DNA from: Modestobacter versicolor
Lineage (GTDB): Bacteria > Actinomycetota > Actinomycetes > Mycobacteriales > Geodermatophilaceae
Reading direction: 5' to 3'
Length of the DNA stretch: 64,000 bases
Assembly: GCF_014195485.1 (NCBI RefSeq)
Contig: NZ_JACIBU010000001.1
Span: 496,001 to 560,000 of the forward strand
Below the pieces are notes generated by a model that was given only the letters and a program-made list of their open reading frames with translations, searched no databases and was not told the DNA's origin. How positions within the stretch are numbered: the first letter of the stretch is position 1; each line of letters opens with the position of its first letter. The position numbers and the translations under genes are program-made. Positions 15,313-23,993 of this stretch are shown one piece after another.

Positions 15313-15651
15313 ATGGCCAGAGCAGCAACGACGTCGGACGTGTTCAACGCGATCGCCGAACCGCAGCGCCGCCGGATCCTGGTGCTGCTGCGAGGGGGCG
15401 AGCGGCCGGTGACCGAGGTGGCCCGGGAGCTGGGGATGCCGCAGCCGGGCGCCTCCAAGCACCTGCGGGTGCTCCGCGAGGTCGGGCTGGTGCGCGACCG
15501 CACATCGGGCAGGCAGCGGCTGTACGGCCTGGACGCCCGTGGGTTGCGGCCGGTGCACGAGTGGACCGGCGGGTTCGAGGAGTTCTGGGCCGGGAGCTTC
15601 GACCGGCTGGACGCGTACGTGCAGGAGCTGGCGCAGGAGGAGCGGCGATGA
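15313..15651 (+). CDS. ArsR-family transcriptional regulator
   Basis: A 112-residue winged-helix regulator: DVFNAIAEPQRRRILVLLRGGERPVTEVARELGMPQPGASKHLRVLREVGLV (about 9-60) is the full ArsR HTH. It has no metal-binding Cys motif, so it probably belongs to the non-metal subgroup that sits next to SRPBCC/AHSA1 genes. ATG 15313 is the family start; the upstream AT-rich dyad would be its operator. Its stop overlaps the next start as ATGA, heading a three-gene coupled operon. Confidence 0.93.
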   Translation: MARAATTSDVFNAIAEPQRRRILVLLRGGERPVTEVARELGMPQPGASKHLRVLREVGLVRDRTSGRQRLYGLDARGLRPVHEWTGGFEEFWAGSFDRLDAYVQELAQEERR

Positions 15652-16124
15652 GCGCGACGGCCGATCGGGAGATCGTCGTCTCGCGGGTCGTCCACGCCCC
15701 ACCGGAGCTGGTGTTCGAGGCGTTCACCGAGGTGCGGCACCTGTCGCGGTGGTGGGGCCCCGACGGGTTCAGCACCACCACGCGGTCCTTCGCGTTCCGC
15801 CCCGGTGGGGAGTGGGAGTTCGTGATGCACGGACCGGACGGGACCGACTACCCCGAGTGGATCTCCTGGACCGAGATCGTCCCGCCGGAACGGATCGCGC
15901 TGCTGCACGGTGAGCGCCCCGGCGACCCGGACGCCTTCGAGTCGGTGATCACGTTCGCGCCCGACGGTGCGGCGACCCGGGTCGAGATGCGCACGGTGTT
16001 CGCCACCCGGGCGCAGCGCGACGAGGCCGTCGAGCGGTACTCGGCGATCGAGGGCGGCCGGCAGACCCTGGCCAACCTGGCCACGTACGTCACCGAGGTC
16101 GGCCGGACGGGGGCCCAGGGCTGA
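15648..16124 (+). CDS. SRPBCC / AHSA1-domain protein
   Basis: A 158-residue helix-grip protein of the AHSA1 (DUF1801-like START) group: VVHAPPELVFEAFTEVRHLSRWWGPDGFSTTT, FRPGGEWEFVMHGPDGTDYPEWISWTEIVPPERI, then a long C-terminal helix region. It probably binds a hydrophobic ligand. Its place after the ArsR gene is a widespread actinobacterial arrangement. It overlaps both neighbours (ATGA upstream, TGATG downstream), so the three proteins are made together. Confidence 0.92.
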   Translation: MSATADREIVVSRVVHAPPELVFEAFTEVRHLSRWWGPDGFSTTTRSFAFRPGGEWEFVMHGPDGTDYPEWISWTEIVPPERIALLHGERPGDPDAFESVITFAPDGAATRVEMRTVFATRAQRDEAVERYSAIEGGRQTLANLATYVTEVGRTGAQG

Positions 16125-16744
16125 TGGCCGGGAAGGTGTTCTTCAGCGTGTCGATGTCGCTGGACGGGTTCATCGCGCCCGAGCCGCCCGAGGAGCTCAT
16201 GGGACGGCAGTGGCGGGAACTGCAGGCGTGGGTCTTCCCGCAGCGGTACTTCCGCGAGCGCCTCCACCTGGGCGAGGGCGGAGAAGAGGGGCGGGACAAC
16301 GACGTCCTGCGGGAGACGTTCGAGCGCACCGGCGCGAGCGTGATGGGCAGGCGGATGTTCGACGCCGGTGAGCACGCGTGGCCGGAGGAGGCGCCGTTCC
16401 GCACACCGGTCCTCGTCGTCACGCACCAGGAGCGGGACCCGTGGGAGCGACCGGGCGGCACCACCTTCTCCTTCGTCACCGACGGCATCGAGGCCGCGCT
16501 CGACCGGGCCCGCGAGGCCGCCGGTGACCGGGACGTCCGGATCGCGGGCGGCGGGGCGACGATCGGGCAGTACCTGGACGCCGGCCTGGTCGACGAGTTC
16601 TCGGTCGCGGTCTCCCCGGTGCTGTTCGGCTCCGGCGTCCGCCTGTTCGACGGGGTGGACGCCGGCCGGGTGGCCTTGGAGCAGGTCCGCGCGGAGTCCA
16701 CGGCGCGGGTGACCCACCTGACCTACGCCGTCCGGCGGCGGTGA
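16124..16744 (+). CDS. Dihydrofolate-reductase-family (RibD C-terminal-like) protein
   Basis: A 206-residue protein with the DHFR/RibD-C fold: VFFSVSMSLDGFIAPE at the N-terminus, SVMGRRMFDAGEHAW, TFSFVTDGIEAALDRAREAAGDRDVRIAGGGATIGQYLDAGLVDEFSVAVSPVLFGSGVRLFDG. These bind NADPH and reduce unknown substrates; true DHFR or riboflavin activity is unlikely. It is third gene of the ArsR-SRPBCC operon and starts within the preceding stop codon (TGATG). A second family member lies at 62795-63421. Confidence 0.92.
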   Translation: MAGKVFFSVSMSLDGFIAPEPPEELMGRQWRELQAWVFPQRYFRERLHLGEGGEEGRDNDVLRETFERTGASVMGRRMFDAGEHAWPEEAPFRTPVLVVTHQERDPWERPGGTTFSFVTDGIEAALDRAREAAGDRDVRIAGGGATIGQYLDAGLVDEFSVAVSPVLFGSGVRLFDGVDAGRVALEQVRAESTARVTHLTYAVRRR

Positions 16745-16909
16745 CCTCGCCCCGCTGAGCGTGCGCGGCCGACCGGTCCGGCGGCCCGCGGTGTGCGTCC
16801 GGCCACCCGTGGAATGCTGCTGCCCGCAGGAGCGGTTCCCCGTGGCGGCGGCGGGGAACCGACCTGCCGGACGCCGAACACCTGACCCCCATGAACCCGG
16901 AGCCCCACC

Positions 16910-17692
16910 GTGCGCACGCGCCTGCCCGTCACCGTTGCCCTCGCCACCGCTCTGCTGCTGACCTCCTGCGGCGGCGACTCCGACGACGCCGGGGGCGGCA
17001 GCGGCTCGGGCGACGTGCTGCGCGTCGCCACCGAGGGCACCTACGCGCCGTTCTCCTTCCACGACCCGGACAGCAACGAGCTGACCGGCTACGACGTGGA
17101 GGTGGCCCAGGCCGTCGGCGACGAGCTCGGCATGGAGGTCGAGTTCAGCGAGACGCAGTTCGACGCGATCTTCGCCGGCCTGGAGGCCGACCGGTACGAC
17201 GTGATCGCCAACCAGATCGGCGTCAACCCCGAGCGCGAGGAGAAGTACCTGTTCTCCACGCCGTACACCTACTCCAACGGCGTGGTGATCACCCGCGCCG
17301 ACGACACCAGCGTCAGCTCGCTGGCCGACATCGCGGGCAAGACCAGCGCGCAGTCGACGACGAGCAACTTCGCCGAGGTCGCCACCGAGGCCGGCGCGAC
17401 GATCGAGGCCGTCGAGGGCTTCACGCAGGCGATCACGCTGCTCAAGCAGGAGCGGGTCGACGTCACCGTCAACGACAGCCTGGCCTTCCTGGAGTACCAG
17501 AAGACCACCGGTGACCAGGACGTGAAGGTCGCCGCCGAGATCGACGACCAGAGCCGGTCGGCCTTCGCCTTCCGGCAGGACAGCGCCGACCTGCAGGGCC
17601 GGGTGGACGAGGCCCTGGAGTCGCTGCGCGCCGACGGCACGCTGGCCGAGATCTCGGAGAGGTACTTCGGCGAGGACGTCAGCGCCGAGTGA
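16910..17692 (+). CDS. Polar amino-acid ABC transporter substrate-binding lipoprotein
   Basis: A 260-residue family-3 solute-binding protein. The signal peptide ends in lipobox LLLTSC (Cys near 20), followed by a Gly/Ser/Asp linker. The mature domain has [34 protein letters not shown], the typical opening of glutamine/cystine/arginine binding proteins, and ends [13 protein letters not shown]. Captures an amino acid outside the cell for the permease and ATPase downstream. The GTG at 16910 gives the basic n-region MRTRLP. Overlaps the permease start (GTGA). The 165-bp gap before it shows no clear promoter to my eye. Confidence 0.93.
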   Translation: MRTRLPVTVALATALLLTSCGGDSDDAGGGSGSGDVLRVATEGTYAPFSFHDPDSNELTGYDVEVAQAVGDELGMEVEFSETQFDAIFAGLEADRYDVIANQIGVNPEREEKYLFSTPYTYSNGVVITRADDTSVSSLADIAGKTSAQSTTSNFAEVATEAGATIEAVEGFTQAITLLKQERVDVTVNDSLAFLEYQKTTGDQDVKVAAEIDDQSRSAFAFRQDSADLQGRVDEALESLRADGTLAEISERYFGEDVSAE

Positions 17693-18357
17693 GCGCGATC
17701 GACTGGGACCTGGTCCGCTCCAGCCTCTGGCCGCTGGGCCGGGAGCTGCTGCGCGGGACGCTGCCGCTGACGGCGGTGAGCTTCGCGCTGGGGTTGGCGC
17801 TGGCCGTGCTGGTCGCGCTGATGCGGCTGTCGGGCAACCGGCTGATCGCGGCGCCCGCCCGGTTCTACGTCTCGGTCATCCGCGGCACCCCGCTGCTGCT
17901 GCAGCTGTTCATCATCTTCTTCGGGTTGCCGTCCTTCGGCGTCACGATCGACCCGTGGCCCAGCGCGATCATCGGCCTGTCGCTCAACGTCGGGGCCTAC
18001 GCGTCCGAGGCGGTGCGGGGCGCGATCCTGGCGGTGCCGCGCGGGCAGTGGGAGGCGGCGATGACGGTCGGGATGGGGCGGGTGACCACGCTGCGCCGGG
18101 TGGTGCTGCCGCAGGCCGCCCGGATCGCCGTCCCCTCGCTGAGCAACACGCTCATCTCGCTGGTCAAGGACACCTCGCTGGTCTCCGTCGTCCTGGTCAC
18201 CGAGCTGCTCCGCCAGGCCCAGGTCATCGCCGGGCAGACGTTCGAGTACTTCACGCTCTACGGCGTCGCGGCCGTCTACTACTGGGTGGTGTGCCTCGTG
18301 CTGTCCTTCGGTCAGACCCGGCTGGAGACCCGGCTGTCGCGGCACGTGGCCGCATGA
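17689..18357 (+). CDS. Polar amino-acid ABC transporter permease
   Basis: A 222-residue HisM/GlnP-type permease with about five membrane helices, the N-terminal TM region [42 protein letters not shown], and the cytoplasmic EAA-like loop [28 protein letters not shown] that docks the ATPase. A single permease gene implies a homodimeric channel. Start GTG 17689 overlaps the previous stop, and the stop overlaps the ATPase start (ATGA). Confidence 0.95.
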   Translation: MSAIDWDLVRSSLWPLGRELLRGTLPLTAVSFALGLALAVLVALMRLSGNRLIAAPARFYVSVIRGTPLLLQLFIIFFGLPSFGVTIDPWPSAIIGLSLNVGAYASEAVRGAILAVPRGQWEAAMTVGMGRVTTLRRVVLPQAARIAVPSLSNTLISLVKDTSLVSVVLVTELLRQAQVIAGQTFEYFTLYGVAAVYYWVVCLVLSFGQTRLETRLSRHVAA

Positions 18358-19109
18358 CCGCCCCGCTGCTCGAGGCCCGCGGCCTGGTCAAGACCTTCGG
18401 GGAGAACCGCGTGCTGCGCGGCGTCGACGTGGCGGTGCCGGCGGGCTCGGTCACCTGCCTCATCGGACCGTCGGGCTCGGGCAAGACCACGGTGCTGCGC
18501 AGCCTCAACGGGCTGGAGGCGCCGGAGTCCGGGACGGTGCGGATCGGCGACGTCGAGCTGGACTGGGCTTCCCGGCCCGACGCGCGCGCGGTGGCCCGGT
18601 TGCGCGGTCAGAGCGGCATGGTGTTCCAGGCCCACAACCTCTTCCCGCACCTCACCGTGCTGCAGAACGTGACCTCCGGGCCGGTGTTCGCCCAGGGCCG
18701 GCCCCGCGCGGAGGCGGAGCAGGAGGCCCGGGCGCTGCTCGAGCGCGTCGGTCTGGCCGAGAAGGCGGACGTCTTCCCGGTGCAGCTGTCGGGTGGGCAG
18801 CAGCAGCGCGTCGGCATCGCCCGCGCGCTGGCCACCCGCCCGCAGGTGGTGCTGTTCGACGAGCCGACCAGCGCCCTCGACCCCGAGCTGGTCGGCGAGG
18901 TGCTCCAGGTCATGCAGTCGCTGGCCGCCGAGGGCTGGACGATGGTCGTGGTGACCCACGAGATGCGGTTCGCCCGGCAGGTGGCCGACCAGGTGCTCTT
19001 CCTGGACGGCGGGGTCGTGGTGGAGCAGGGCCCGCCGTCCGAGGTGCTGGTCGAGCCGCGCGAACCCCGCACCCGGCAGTTCCTGCAGCGCCTGCTCGAC
19101 CCGCTGTGA
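18354..19109 (+). CDS. Polar amino-acid ABC transporter ATP-binding protein
   Basis: A 251-residue GlnQ-type ATPase: Walker [10 protein letters not shown] (about 37-45), Q-loop [16 protein letters not shown], signature [15 protein letters not shown], Walker [15 protein letters not shown]-loop VVTHEM. It energises import by the two preceding proteins and is translationally coupled to the permease. The substrate within the polar amino-acid class cannot be fixed; no metabolic gene is attached. Confidence 0.95.
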   Translation: MTAPLLEARGLVKTFGENRVLRGVDVAVPAGSVTCLIGPSGSGKTTVLRSLNGLEAPESGTVRIGDVELDWASRPDARAVARLRGQSGMVFQAHNLFPHLTVLQNVTSGPVFAQGRPRAEAEQEARALLERVGLAEKADVFPVQLSGGQQQRVGIARALATRPQVVLFDEPTSALDPELVGEVLQVMQSLAAEGWTMVVVTHEMRFARQVADQVLFLDGGVVVEQGPPSEVLVEPREPRTRQFLQRLLDPL

Positions 19110-19135
19110 CCCGCCGTCCGCGCTGGCGTCCGAGA

Positions 19136-20350
19136 TCAGCCGCCGTCGCCCGGTCGCGGGGTCAGCAGCAGCAGGACGAGCGCGACCGCGGCGAGCGCCG
19201 CGCCGGTGAGCGCGAGCACCGGGGGGTCGGCGACCGCGAGCTCCCGGCCGCCGAGCAGCGCACCGCCGGCGATGCCGATGTTCGTGGTGGCGTTGGTGAT
19301 GCCCGGGGCGGCGTCGCCGGCGTCCGGGGTGGCGCGTCGGGCCGCCGTCTGCAGCAGCGTCGGCTGGGCGCCGAACGCCACCCCCCAGACGACCGTGGCC
19401 ACCACGGTGACCACCAGCGAGCCGCCCGCCGAGCCGATGGCGGCGAGCGAGAGCCCGACGACCACGATCGCGCCGACCAGCGCGGGCCGCGGGAACCGGT
19501 CGGCCAGCGCGCCGGCGAGCACCAGGCCCAGGGCCCCGGCGGCCCCGTAGCCGAAGAGCACGAGGCTGGTCGAGGCCTCACCGACACCGGCGGCCCGCAG
19601 GATCGGGGACACGTACGTGAACGCCGTGTAGTGCCCGAGCGTGAGCACCACGCTGACGGCGACGACCAGCAGCACCGGGCGGCGGCGCAACACCTGGCGC
19701 AGCGGGGTGGGGTCGGCCGCGGCCGGCGGCGGTGATGCCGGCAGCAGGGCGGCCGCGGCCCCGGCCAGCAGCAGCAGGAGCGCGGCGATGCCGGCGAAGG
19801 CCCAGCGCCAGCCGACCGCCGTCCCCAGTGCCGTGCCGGCCGGCACCCCGAGGGTGAAGGCGAGCGTCACCCCGGCGAAGACCCAGGCGGTCACCCGCCC
19901 GGCGCGGGAGGGCGGGACCAGGCTCACGGCGGCGCCGACGGCCACGGAGAAGAACCCGGCGTGCGCCAGCCCGGCCAGCAGGCGGGCGGCCACCGCCACG
20001 GCGTAGCTGTCGGTGGCGGCGAAGACGGCGTTGCCCACCGCGTAGGCGAGCAGCAGCCCGGTCAGCGCGCGCCGGCGGGGCCAGCGGCCGAGCAGTGCGG
20101 TGAGCGGCAGGGACGCGACCGCGACCACGACCGCGTACGCGGAGACCAGCAGGCCGACCCGCGGCTCGGTCGTGCCGAGGTCGCGGGCGATCATCGACAG
20201 CAGCCCCACCGGCAGCGTCTCGGCGGTGACGGCGGCGAAGGTCGCCACGGTGAGCACCGCCAGTGCCGCGGCGACGCGGCGTCCTCCGGGCGGGGGAGTG
20301 GTCGCGGTGGTCGCCGGGGACGCGACAGGCGGGGTCACCCGGCCATCCAA
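19136..20350 (-). CDS. MFS transporter (DHA1-like efflux pump)
   Basis: A 404-residue 12-helix major facilitator. The motif near helix 1 (VTAETLPVGLLSMIARDLGTTEPRVGLLVSAYAVVVAVASLPLTALLGRWPRRRAL) and the loop 2-3 motif A region are those of AraJ/YdhP-type drug or sugar efflux proteins. LGHYTAFTYVSPILRAAGVGEASTSLVLFGYGAAG marks the start of the second half. ATG 20350 is used; a GTG at 20338 is an alternative. The 52-bp gap to the MmyB regulator upstream lets both be on one transcript, although no overlap is seen. Confidence 0.9.
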   Translation of the reverse strand: MDGRVTPPVASPATTATTPPPGGRRVAAALAVLTVATFAAVTAETLPVGLLSMIARDLGTTEPRVGLLVSAYAVVVAVASLPLTALLGRWPRRRALTGLLLAYAVGNAVFAATDSYAVAVAARLLAGLAHAGFFSVAVGAAVSLVPPSRAGRVTAWVFAGVTLAFTLGVPAGTALGTAVGWRWAFAGIAALLLLLAGAAAALLPASPPPAAADPTPLRQVLRRRPVLLVVAVSVVLTLGHYTAFTYVSPILRAAGVGEASTSLVLFGYGAAGALGLVLAGALADRFPRPALVGAIVVVGLSLAAIGSAGGSLVVTVVATVVWGVAFGAQPTLLQTAARRATPDAGDAAPGITNATTNIGIAGGALLGGRELAVADPPVLALTGAALAAVALVLLLLTPRPGDGG

Positions 20351-20401
20351 CCCCGGGGCCGAGCTCGGGCAGGCGACCCCCGGTCGGTGCCGCCGGCCGG
20401 C

Positions 20402-21250
20402 TCAGCTCTCCTGCTGGACGGCGGCGGGCGGCCGGCTGCCGGCGCGCGCCAGCGAGGCCAGCGCCTGCAGCTTCCCGGCGCTGTCGCTGCCCACGTCGGC
20501 GTAGTAGAGCACCAGGGTCAGGCCGGCGACGGGCAGCTTGTCGCGGTGCAGCCGGAGCTCGCCGACGACCGGGTGGACGACGGTGGTCGTGCCGCCCTCG
20601 AGCCGGCGGACGTCGTGGCGGGCCCACAGCGCACGGAACCGCGCGCTGGCCAGGGACAGCTCGCCGACCAGCTCGACGATGCGCGGATCGCCGTCGTCGG
20701 CACCGACGGACCCGCGGAACGACCCGACGAACTCCGCCGTCGCCGCCTCCCAGTCGACGTGGAACTCGCGTTCCTCGGGGTCCAGCAGCAGCGACCGCAG
20801 CCGGTTCTCGCCGGGGCGCAGCCGGGGGGAGAACGCGAGCGCGAGCGGGTTCGAGGCGAGCACGTCGAACGCCCGGCCCTCCACGAACGCCGGCACCTCG
20901 AGGGCGGCGAGCAGGTGGTGCAGCCGGTCGGGGACGCGTTCGGGCCGTACGCGGGGGCGGGCACGGCGCGTCGGCGTGGCCAGCGCGAGCAGGTGCTGGT
21001 GCTCGACCTCGTCCAGGTGGAGCACGCGGGCGAGGGCGGAGAGCACCTGCGGCGAGGGGTTCGTGTCCCGCCCGCGCTCCAGCCGCAGGTAGTAGTCCGC
21101 GCTGATCCCGGCCAGCAGGGCGACCTCCTCGCGCCGGAGCCCGGCGACCCGGCGGTGCGATCCCGGGGGGATGCCGGCCTGCTCCGGTGTCACCAGGCCC
21201 CGCCGCGCCCGCAGGTAGTCGCCCAGCCGGTTGGCCCCTCCGTCGTCCAC
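20402..21250 (-). CDS. MmyB-like XRE-family transcriptional regulator (copy 2)
   Basis: A 282-residue regulator with HTH LGDYLRARRGLVTPEQAGIP...VAGLRREEVALLAGISADYYLRLERGRD (about 9-62) and the MmyB ligand domain (about 100-270; SNPLALAFSP, LWARHDV, HPVVGELRLHRDKL). GTG 21250 starts MDDGGANRLGDYL. Divergent from an SDR gene starting at 21353, with the MFS gene behind it, matching the layout of copy 3, where an SDR and an MFS gene are also adjacent. Probably senses a small planar molecule handled by the SDR or exported by the pump (inference). Confidence 0.92.
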   Translation of the reverse strand: MDDGGANRLGDYLRARRGLVTPEQAGIPPGSHRRVAGLRREEVALLAGISADYYLRLERGRDTNPSPQVLSALARVLHLDEVEHQHLLALATPTRRARPRVRPERVPDRLHHLLAALEVPAFVEGRAFDVLASNPLALAFSPRLRPGENRLRSLLLDPEEREFHVDWEAATAEFVGSFRGSVGADDGDPRIVELVGELSLASARFRALWARHDVRRLEGGTTTVVHPVVGELRLHRDKLPVAGLTLVLYYADVGSDSAGKLQALASLARAGSRPPAAVQQES

Positions 21251-21289
21251 ACCTCGACGCTAACCGGGCCCGGGCCCGGGAGAGGGGGC

Positions 21290-21309
21290 CCTGCCACTAC
21301 CCGGACCAG
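21290..21309. promoter_or_regulatory. Candidate operator between MmyB regulator 2 and its SDR
   Basis: CCTGCCACTACCCGGACCAG in the 102-bp divergent region. Its first 13 bases recur as CCTGCCACACCCC at 43506-43518 in front of regulator 3, and both are preceded by a GGGGG run. It is the best shared element of the two regions. Confidence 0.4.
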
Positions 21310-21352
21310 CGGGGAGTCCCCGGCGGGCGAGCGGCCGGGCGAGCGTGGGTCC

Positions 21353-22093
21353 ATGCAGATCACCCACCGCACAGTCCTCGTCGTCGGCGGCACCTCCGGG
21401 ATCGGCCGCGGCCTCGCGCAGCGGTTCGCCGACGCCGGCAGCACGGTCGTCGTCGGCGGCCGCGACCCCGGCCGACCGGCCGGCCTGGAGACCGTCCGCA
21501 TCGACGTCACCGACCCGGAGTCCGTGCTCCGCGCCCGCGACGAGGTGCTCGACGCGCACCCCGACCTGGACGTCGTCGTCACGATGTCCGGCGTCATGCT
21601 CACCGAGGACCTGCGCGACCCCGCGCACATCGCCGCCGCCGAGACGACGATCGCCACCAACCTGCTCGGCACCATCCGGGTCGTCGACGCCTTCACCCCC
21701 CACCTGCTCGCCCGGGGACACGGGACGATCCTGACGGTGAGCTCGGGCATCGCCTTCCTCCCGTTCCCGCTGATGCCCAGCTACGGCGCCTCGAAGGCCG
21801 GTGTGCACGCCTACACCGAGGCGCTGCGGGCGCAGCTGGCCGGGACGGGGGTCGAGGTCGCCGAGCTGGTGCCGCCCGCCGTCGCCACGGCCGGGCAAGA
21901 GCGGGTGAACCCGGCGGCCCTGCCGCTCGACGCGTACCTGGACGAGGTGGTGGAGCTGCTGGCCGCGGAGCCGACGCCCGCCGAGGTGCTCGTCGAGGGC
22001 GTGCGCATGCACCGGTGGGCCGAGCGCGACGGCACCTACGCCGAGCTGGTGGAGCGGAGGTCGCAGTCGCTGCGCACGCTGCCCGGCCGCTGA
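21353..22093 (+). CDS. SDR-family oxidoreductase (DltE-like; divergent from MmyB regulator 2)
   Basis: A 246-residue SDR: GGTSGIGRGLAQRFADAG for cofactor binding, Ser in LTVSSGIAFLPF, and YGASK as YxxxK (about 143-147). The NNAG position reads VTMSGVML, as in DltE-type members. The C-terminus extends past the Rossmann core (PTPAEVLVEGVRMHRWAERDGTYAELV) as in that group. ATG 21353 is followed at once by the first strand. Activity unknown; regulation by the adjacent MmyB protein is likely. Confidence 0.9.
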   Translation: MQITHRTVLVVGGTSGIGRGLAQRFADAGSTVVVGGRDPGRPAGLETVRIDVTDPESVLRARDEVLDAHPDLDVVVTMSGVMLTEDLRDPAHIAAAETTIATNLLGTIRVVDAFTPHLLARGHGTILTVSSGIAFLPFPLMPSYGASKAGVHAYTEALRAQLAGTGVEVAELVPPAVATAGQERVNPAALPLDAYLDEVVELLAAEPTPAEVLVEGVRMHRWAERDGTYAELVERRSQSLRTLPGR

Positions 22094-22104
22094 GGCCCGG
22101 GCGC

Positions 22105-22467
22105 TCACCCCAGCGCCAGCACGAGCCCGGCTGCGACGAGCAGTGCAGCGGTGACGCCGTGGACGCCGAACGCGGTGGCCGGCCTGCCGCCGTTGGTCAG
22201 CACGATCACCGCGTCCGCGGCCGGGGTGAGCGCCGCGGCGACCAGCCCCCAGCCGAGCGCGGTCTGGCCGGCGGCGGCCCACACCACCAGCAGCACGGTG
22301 CCGGAGGTGATGTCGCGGACGCCCTTGATCGCGGTCAGGGCGCGGGTGCTGCCCGGCGCGACACCGAAGCCGGCCGTCGCCTGCCGCGGTCGCAGCAGGA
22401 AGCGGACCCCCAGGGCGATGATGCCGGCGCAGGCCAGGACGGCGAGCACGAGTGCGGGAACGGTCAT
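22105..22467 (-). CDS. DUF4267-type small membrane protein
   Basis: A 120-residue protein with four hydrophobic helices. The sequence GVRFLLRPRQATAGFGV, KGVRDITSGTVLLVVWAAAGQTALGWGLVAAALTPAADAVIVLTNGG resembles the DUF4267 family. Function unknown. It is divergent from a TetR gene whose likely operator fills the gap, so it is the probable target of that regulator. ATG 22467 with GGAGGAGCTCC... GAGGAGCTCCGCATG-type purine stretch (GAGGAGC) upstream on the minus strand. Confidence 0.85.
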   Translation of the reverse strand: MTVPALVLAVLACAGIIALGVRFLLRPRQATAGFGVAPGSTRALTAIKGVRDITSGTVLLVVWAAAGQTALGWGLVAAALTPAADAVIVLTNGGRPATAFGVHGVTAALLVAAGLVLALG

Positions 22468-22489
22468 GCGGAGGAGCTCCTCAGGTTGG

Positions 22490-22515
22490 CTAGCGCCGTT
22501 ATCTAACGATGCTAG
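22490..22515. promoter_or_regulatory. TetR operator palindrome
   Basis: CTAGC-GCC-GTTA-TC-TAAC-GAT-GCTAG: the outer 5-bp and inner 4-bp arms are perfectly symmetric over 26 bp. It lies 9 bp before the TetR start and 22 bp from the DUF4267 start, so one bound repressor could block both genes. Confidence 0.75.
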
Positions 22516-22524
22516 AGTCTCCGC

Positions 22525-23067
22525 ATGTCACCGCGTCCAGCCCCGGACCTCGACACGAGGCGGGACCAGGTCGCCCGCGCCGCCCGGGAGCTCGCCGAGG
22601 CCGAGGGCTGGCCCGCCGTCACGATGCGCCGCCTCGCCGGCGAGCTCGGCGTCACCCAGCCGGTGCTGTACTCGGCGTTCGCCGGCCGTCAGGCGCTCGT
22701 CGACGCGGTGGCGCTGGACGGCTTCGCCGAGGTCGCCGCGGCGCTCGAGGCGGTGGAGGCCGTGCCGGTGGCGCGGATGCGGGCCTACCTCGACTTCGCC
22801 GCGGCGCACCCCCGGGTGTACGAGGCGATGTTCTCGCTGCCCTCGGGCCTGGCCTTCGCCGCCGAGGGCACCCCCGCGCCGCTGCGGCGCGCCTTCGCCG
22901 GCATCAGCGAGGTGTTCCCGGGTGAGGCGGGCACCCGCGCGGAGGTCGCCTGGTCGACGCTGCACGGGCTCGCCACCCTCGCGGCCGGCGGACGCCTGCG
23001 CGCCGGGGAGGCGGCGGCCCGGCTCGACCTCGCGCACCGCCTGCTCACCGGGGAGGGCACCGGCTGA
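22525..23067 (+). CDS. TetR/AcrR-family transcriptional regulator
   Basis: A 180-residue TetR protein: N-terminal three-helix HTH RRDQVARAARELAEAEGWPAVTMRRLAGELGVTQPVLYSAFAGRQALVDAVALDGF (about 11-67), then a WHG-type C-terminal domain (RMRAYLDFAAAHPRVYEAMFSLPSG ... AEVAWSTLHGLATLAAGGRL). The near-perfect 26-bp palindrome just upstream is the likely operator, giving autoregulation and control of the divergent DUF4267 gene. Ligand unknown. Confidence 0.93.
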   Translation: MSPRPAPDLDTRRDQVARAARELAEAEGWPAVTMRRLAGELGVTQPVLYSAFAGRQALVDAVALDGFAEVAAALEAVEAVPVARMRAYLDFAAAHPRVYEAMFSLPSGLAFAAEGTPAPLRRAFAGISEVFPGEAGTRAEVAWSTLHGLATLAAGGRLRAGEAAARLDLAHRLLTGEGTG

Positions 23068-23076
23068 CGACGTCGC

Positions 23077-23901
23077 TCAGCGCTGCGGGGAGCCGAACGC
23101 CTCGAGCGCGACCGGCTCCCACTCCCGCCAGGTGTCCAGCCGGTCCTGGTAGATCGCGGCGACGTCGCTGAACGAGCGCCCGAAGAAGACCCGGTGCGGC
23201 GGCTCGGGGGAGTCGACCACCTGCAGCATCGCGGCCCGGGTCGCCGCCGGGTCGCCGAGCTGCCAGCCGCCCTCGCCCGCGGCGCGCACCGCGTCGTACG
23301 CCGGCAGCGGCGCGCTGGTCCGCGACCCGCGCGCCAGCCAGTCGGTGGCGTAGGGGCCCGGCTCCACGTTGGTCACGTGGATGCCCATCGACCCGACCTC
23401 CTGCCACAGCGACTCGGACAACCCCTCCACGGCCCACTTGGAGGCGTGGTACGCGCCGATCCCCGGGAAGGCGCGGACGCCGCCCTCGCTGGTCACCTGC
23501 ACCAGGTGCCCGTGCCCCTGGGAGCGGAACACCGGCAGCGCCGCCTGGGTCACCCAGACGGCGCCGAAGAAGTTCGTCTCCAGCTGGTCGCGCAGCTCCT
23601 GCTCGGTCAGCTCCTCGACCATCCCGAAGTGGCCGTAGCCGGCGTTGTTGACCACCACGTCGAGCACGCCGAAGTGCTCCTGCGCTCGCTGCACCGCGGC
23701 GCGGACCGCCTCGCGCCCGGTGACGTCGAGCTCGAGGGTGAGGACGTCGCGCCCGAAGCGCTCGGGGTAGTCGGCGATGGTCTCCGCACGCCGGGCGGTG
23801 GCGACGACCCGGTCGCCGCGCTCCAGCGCCGCCTCCGCCCAGTGCCGCCCGAACCCGGTCGACGTCCCGGTGATGAACCACGTCTTGACTGCTGTTCCCA
23901 T
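23077..23901 (-). CDS. SDR-family oxidoreductase (divergent from LysR)
   Basis: A 274-residue classical SDR: TGTSTGFGRHWAEAAL cofactor loop, DVTG acidic turn, VNNAGYGHFG (NNAG), catalytic Ser in VQVTSEGGVRAFPG and YHASK (about 157-161). The C-terminal extension with VDSPEPPHRVFFGRSFSDVAAIY is that of the SDR5-like group seen in many actinobacterial paralogues. ATG 23901 (MGTAVKTWFITG) places the first strand correctly. Substrate unknown; the LysR gene opposite is the probable regulator. Confidence 0.92.
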   Translation of the reverse strand: MGTAVKTWFITGTSTGFGRHWAEAALERGDRVVATARRAETIADYPERFGRDVLTLELDVTGREAVRAAVQRAQEHFGVLDVVVNNAGYGHFGMVEELTEQELRDQLETNFFGAVWVTQAALPVFRSQGHGHLVQVTSEGGVRAFPGIGAYHASKWAVEGLSESLWQEVGSMGIHVTNVEPGPYATDWLARGSRTSAPLPAYDAVRAAGEGGWQLGDPAATRAAMLQVVDSPEPPHRVFFGRSFSDVAAIYQDRLDTWREWEPVALEAFGSPQR

Positions 23902-23942
23902 GCCCCCACCCTGCGCTGCGGCCGGGCCCCCCACCAGCGACG

Positions 23943-23960
23943 ATGCGGCACCCGGCGCAT
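23943..23960. promoter_or_regulatory. Dyad between SDR and LysR genes
   Basis: ATGCG-GCACCCGG-CGCAT, 18 bp, in the 92-bp gap. Size and placement suit a LysR recognition site. It includes the ATG at 23943, an alternative LysR start that I therefore disfavour. Confidence 0.45.
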
Positions 23961-23993
23961 TCCCCCGAGGACTGGCAGGAGGACGATCGGCGT

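Noticed and set aside
16124-16744. Trimethoprim-type or riboflavin-pathway DHFR/RibD
   Set aside because: Only the generic DHFR/RibD-C fold is present; folate-site and deaminase residues are not, and no folate or riboflavin gene is near.
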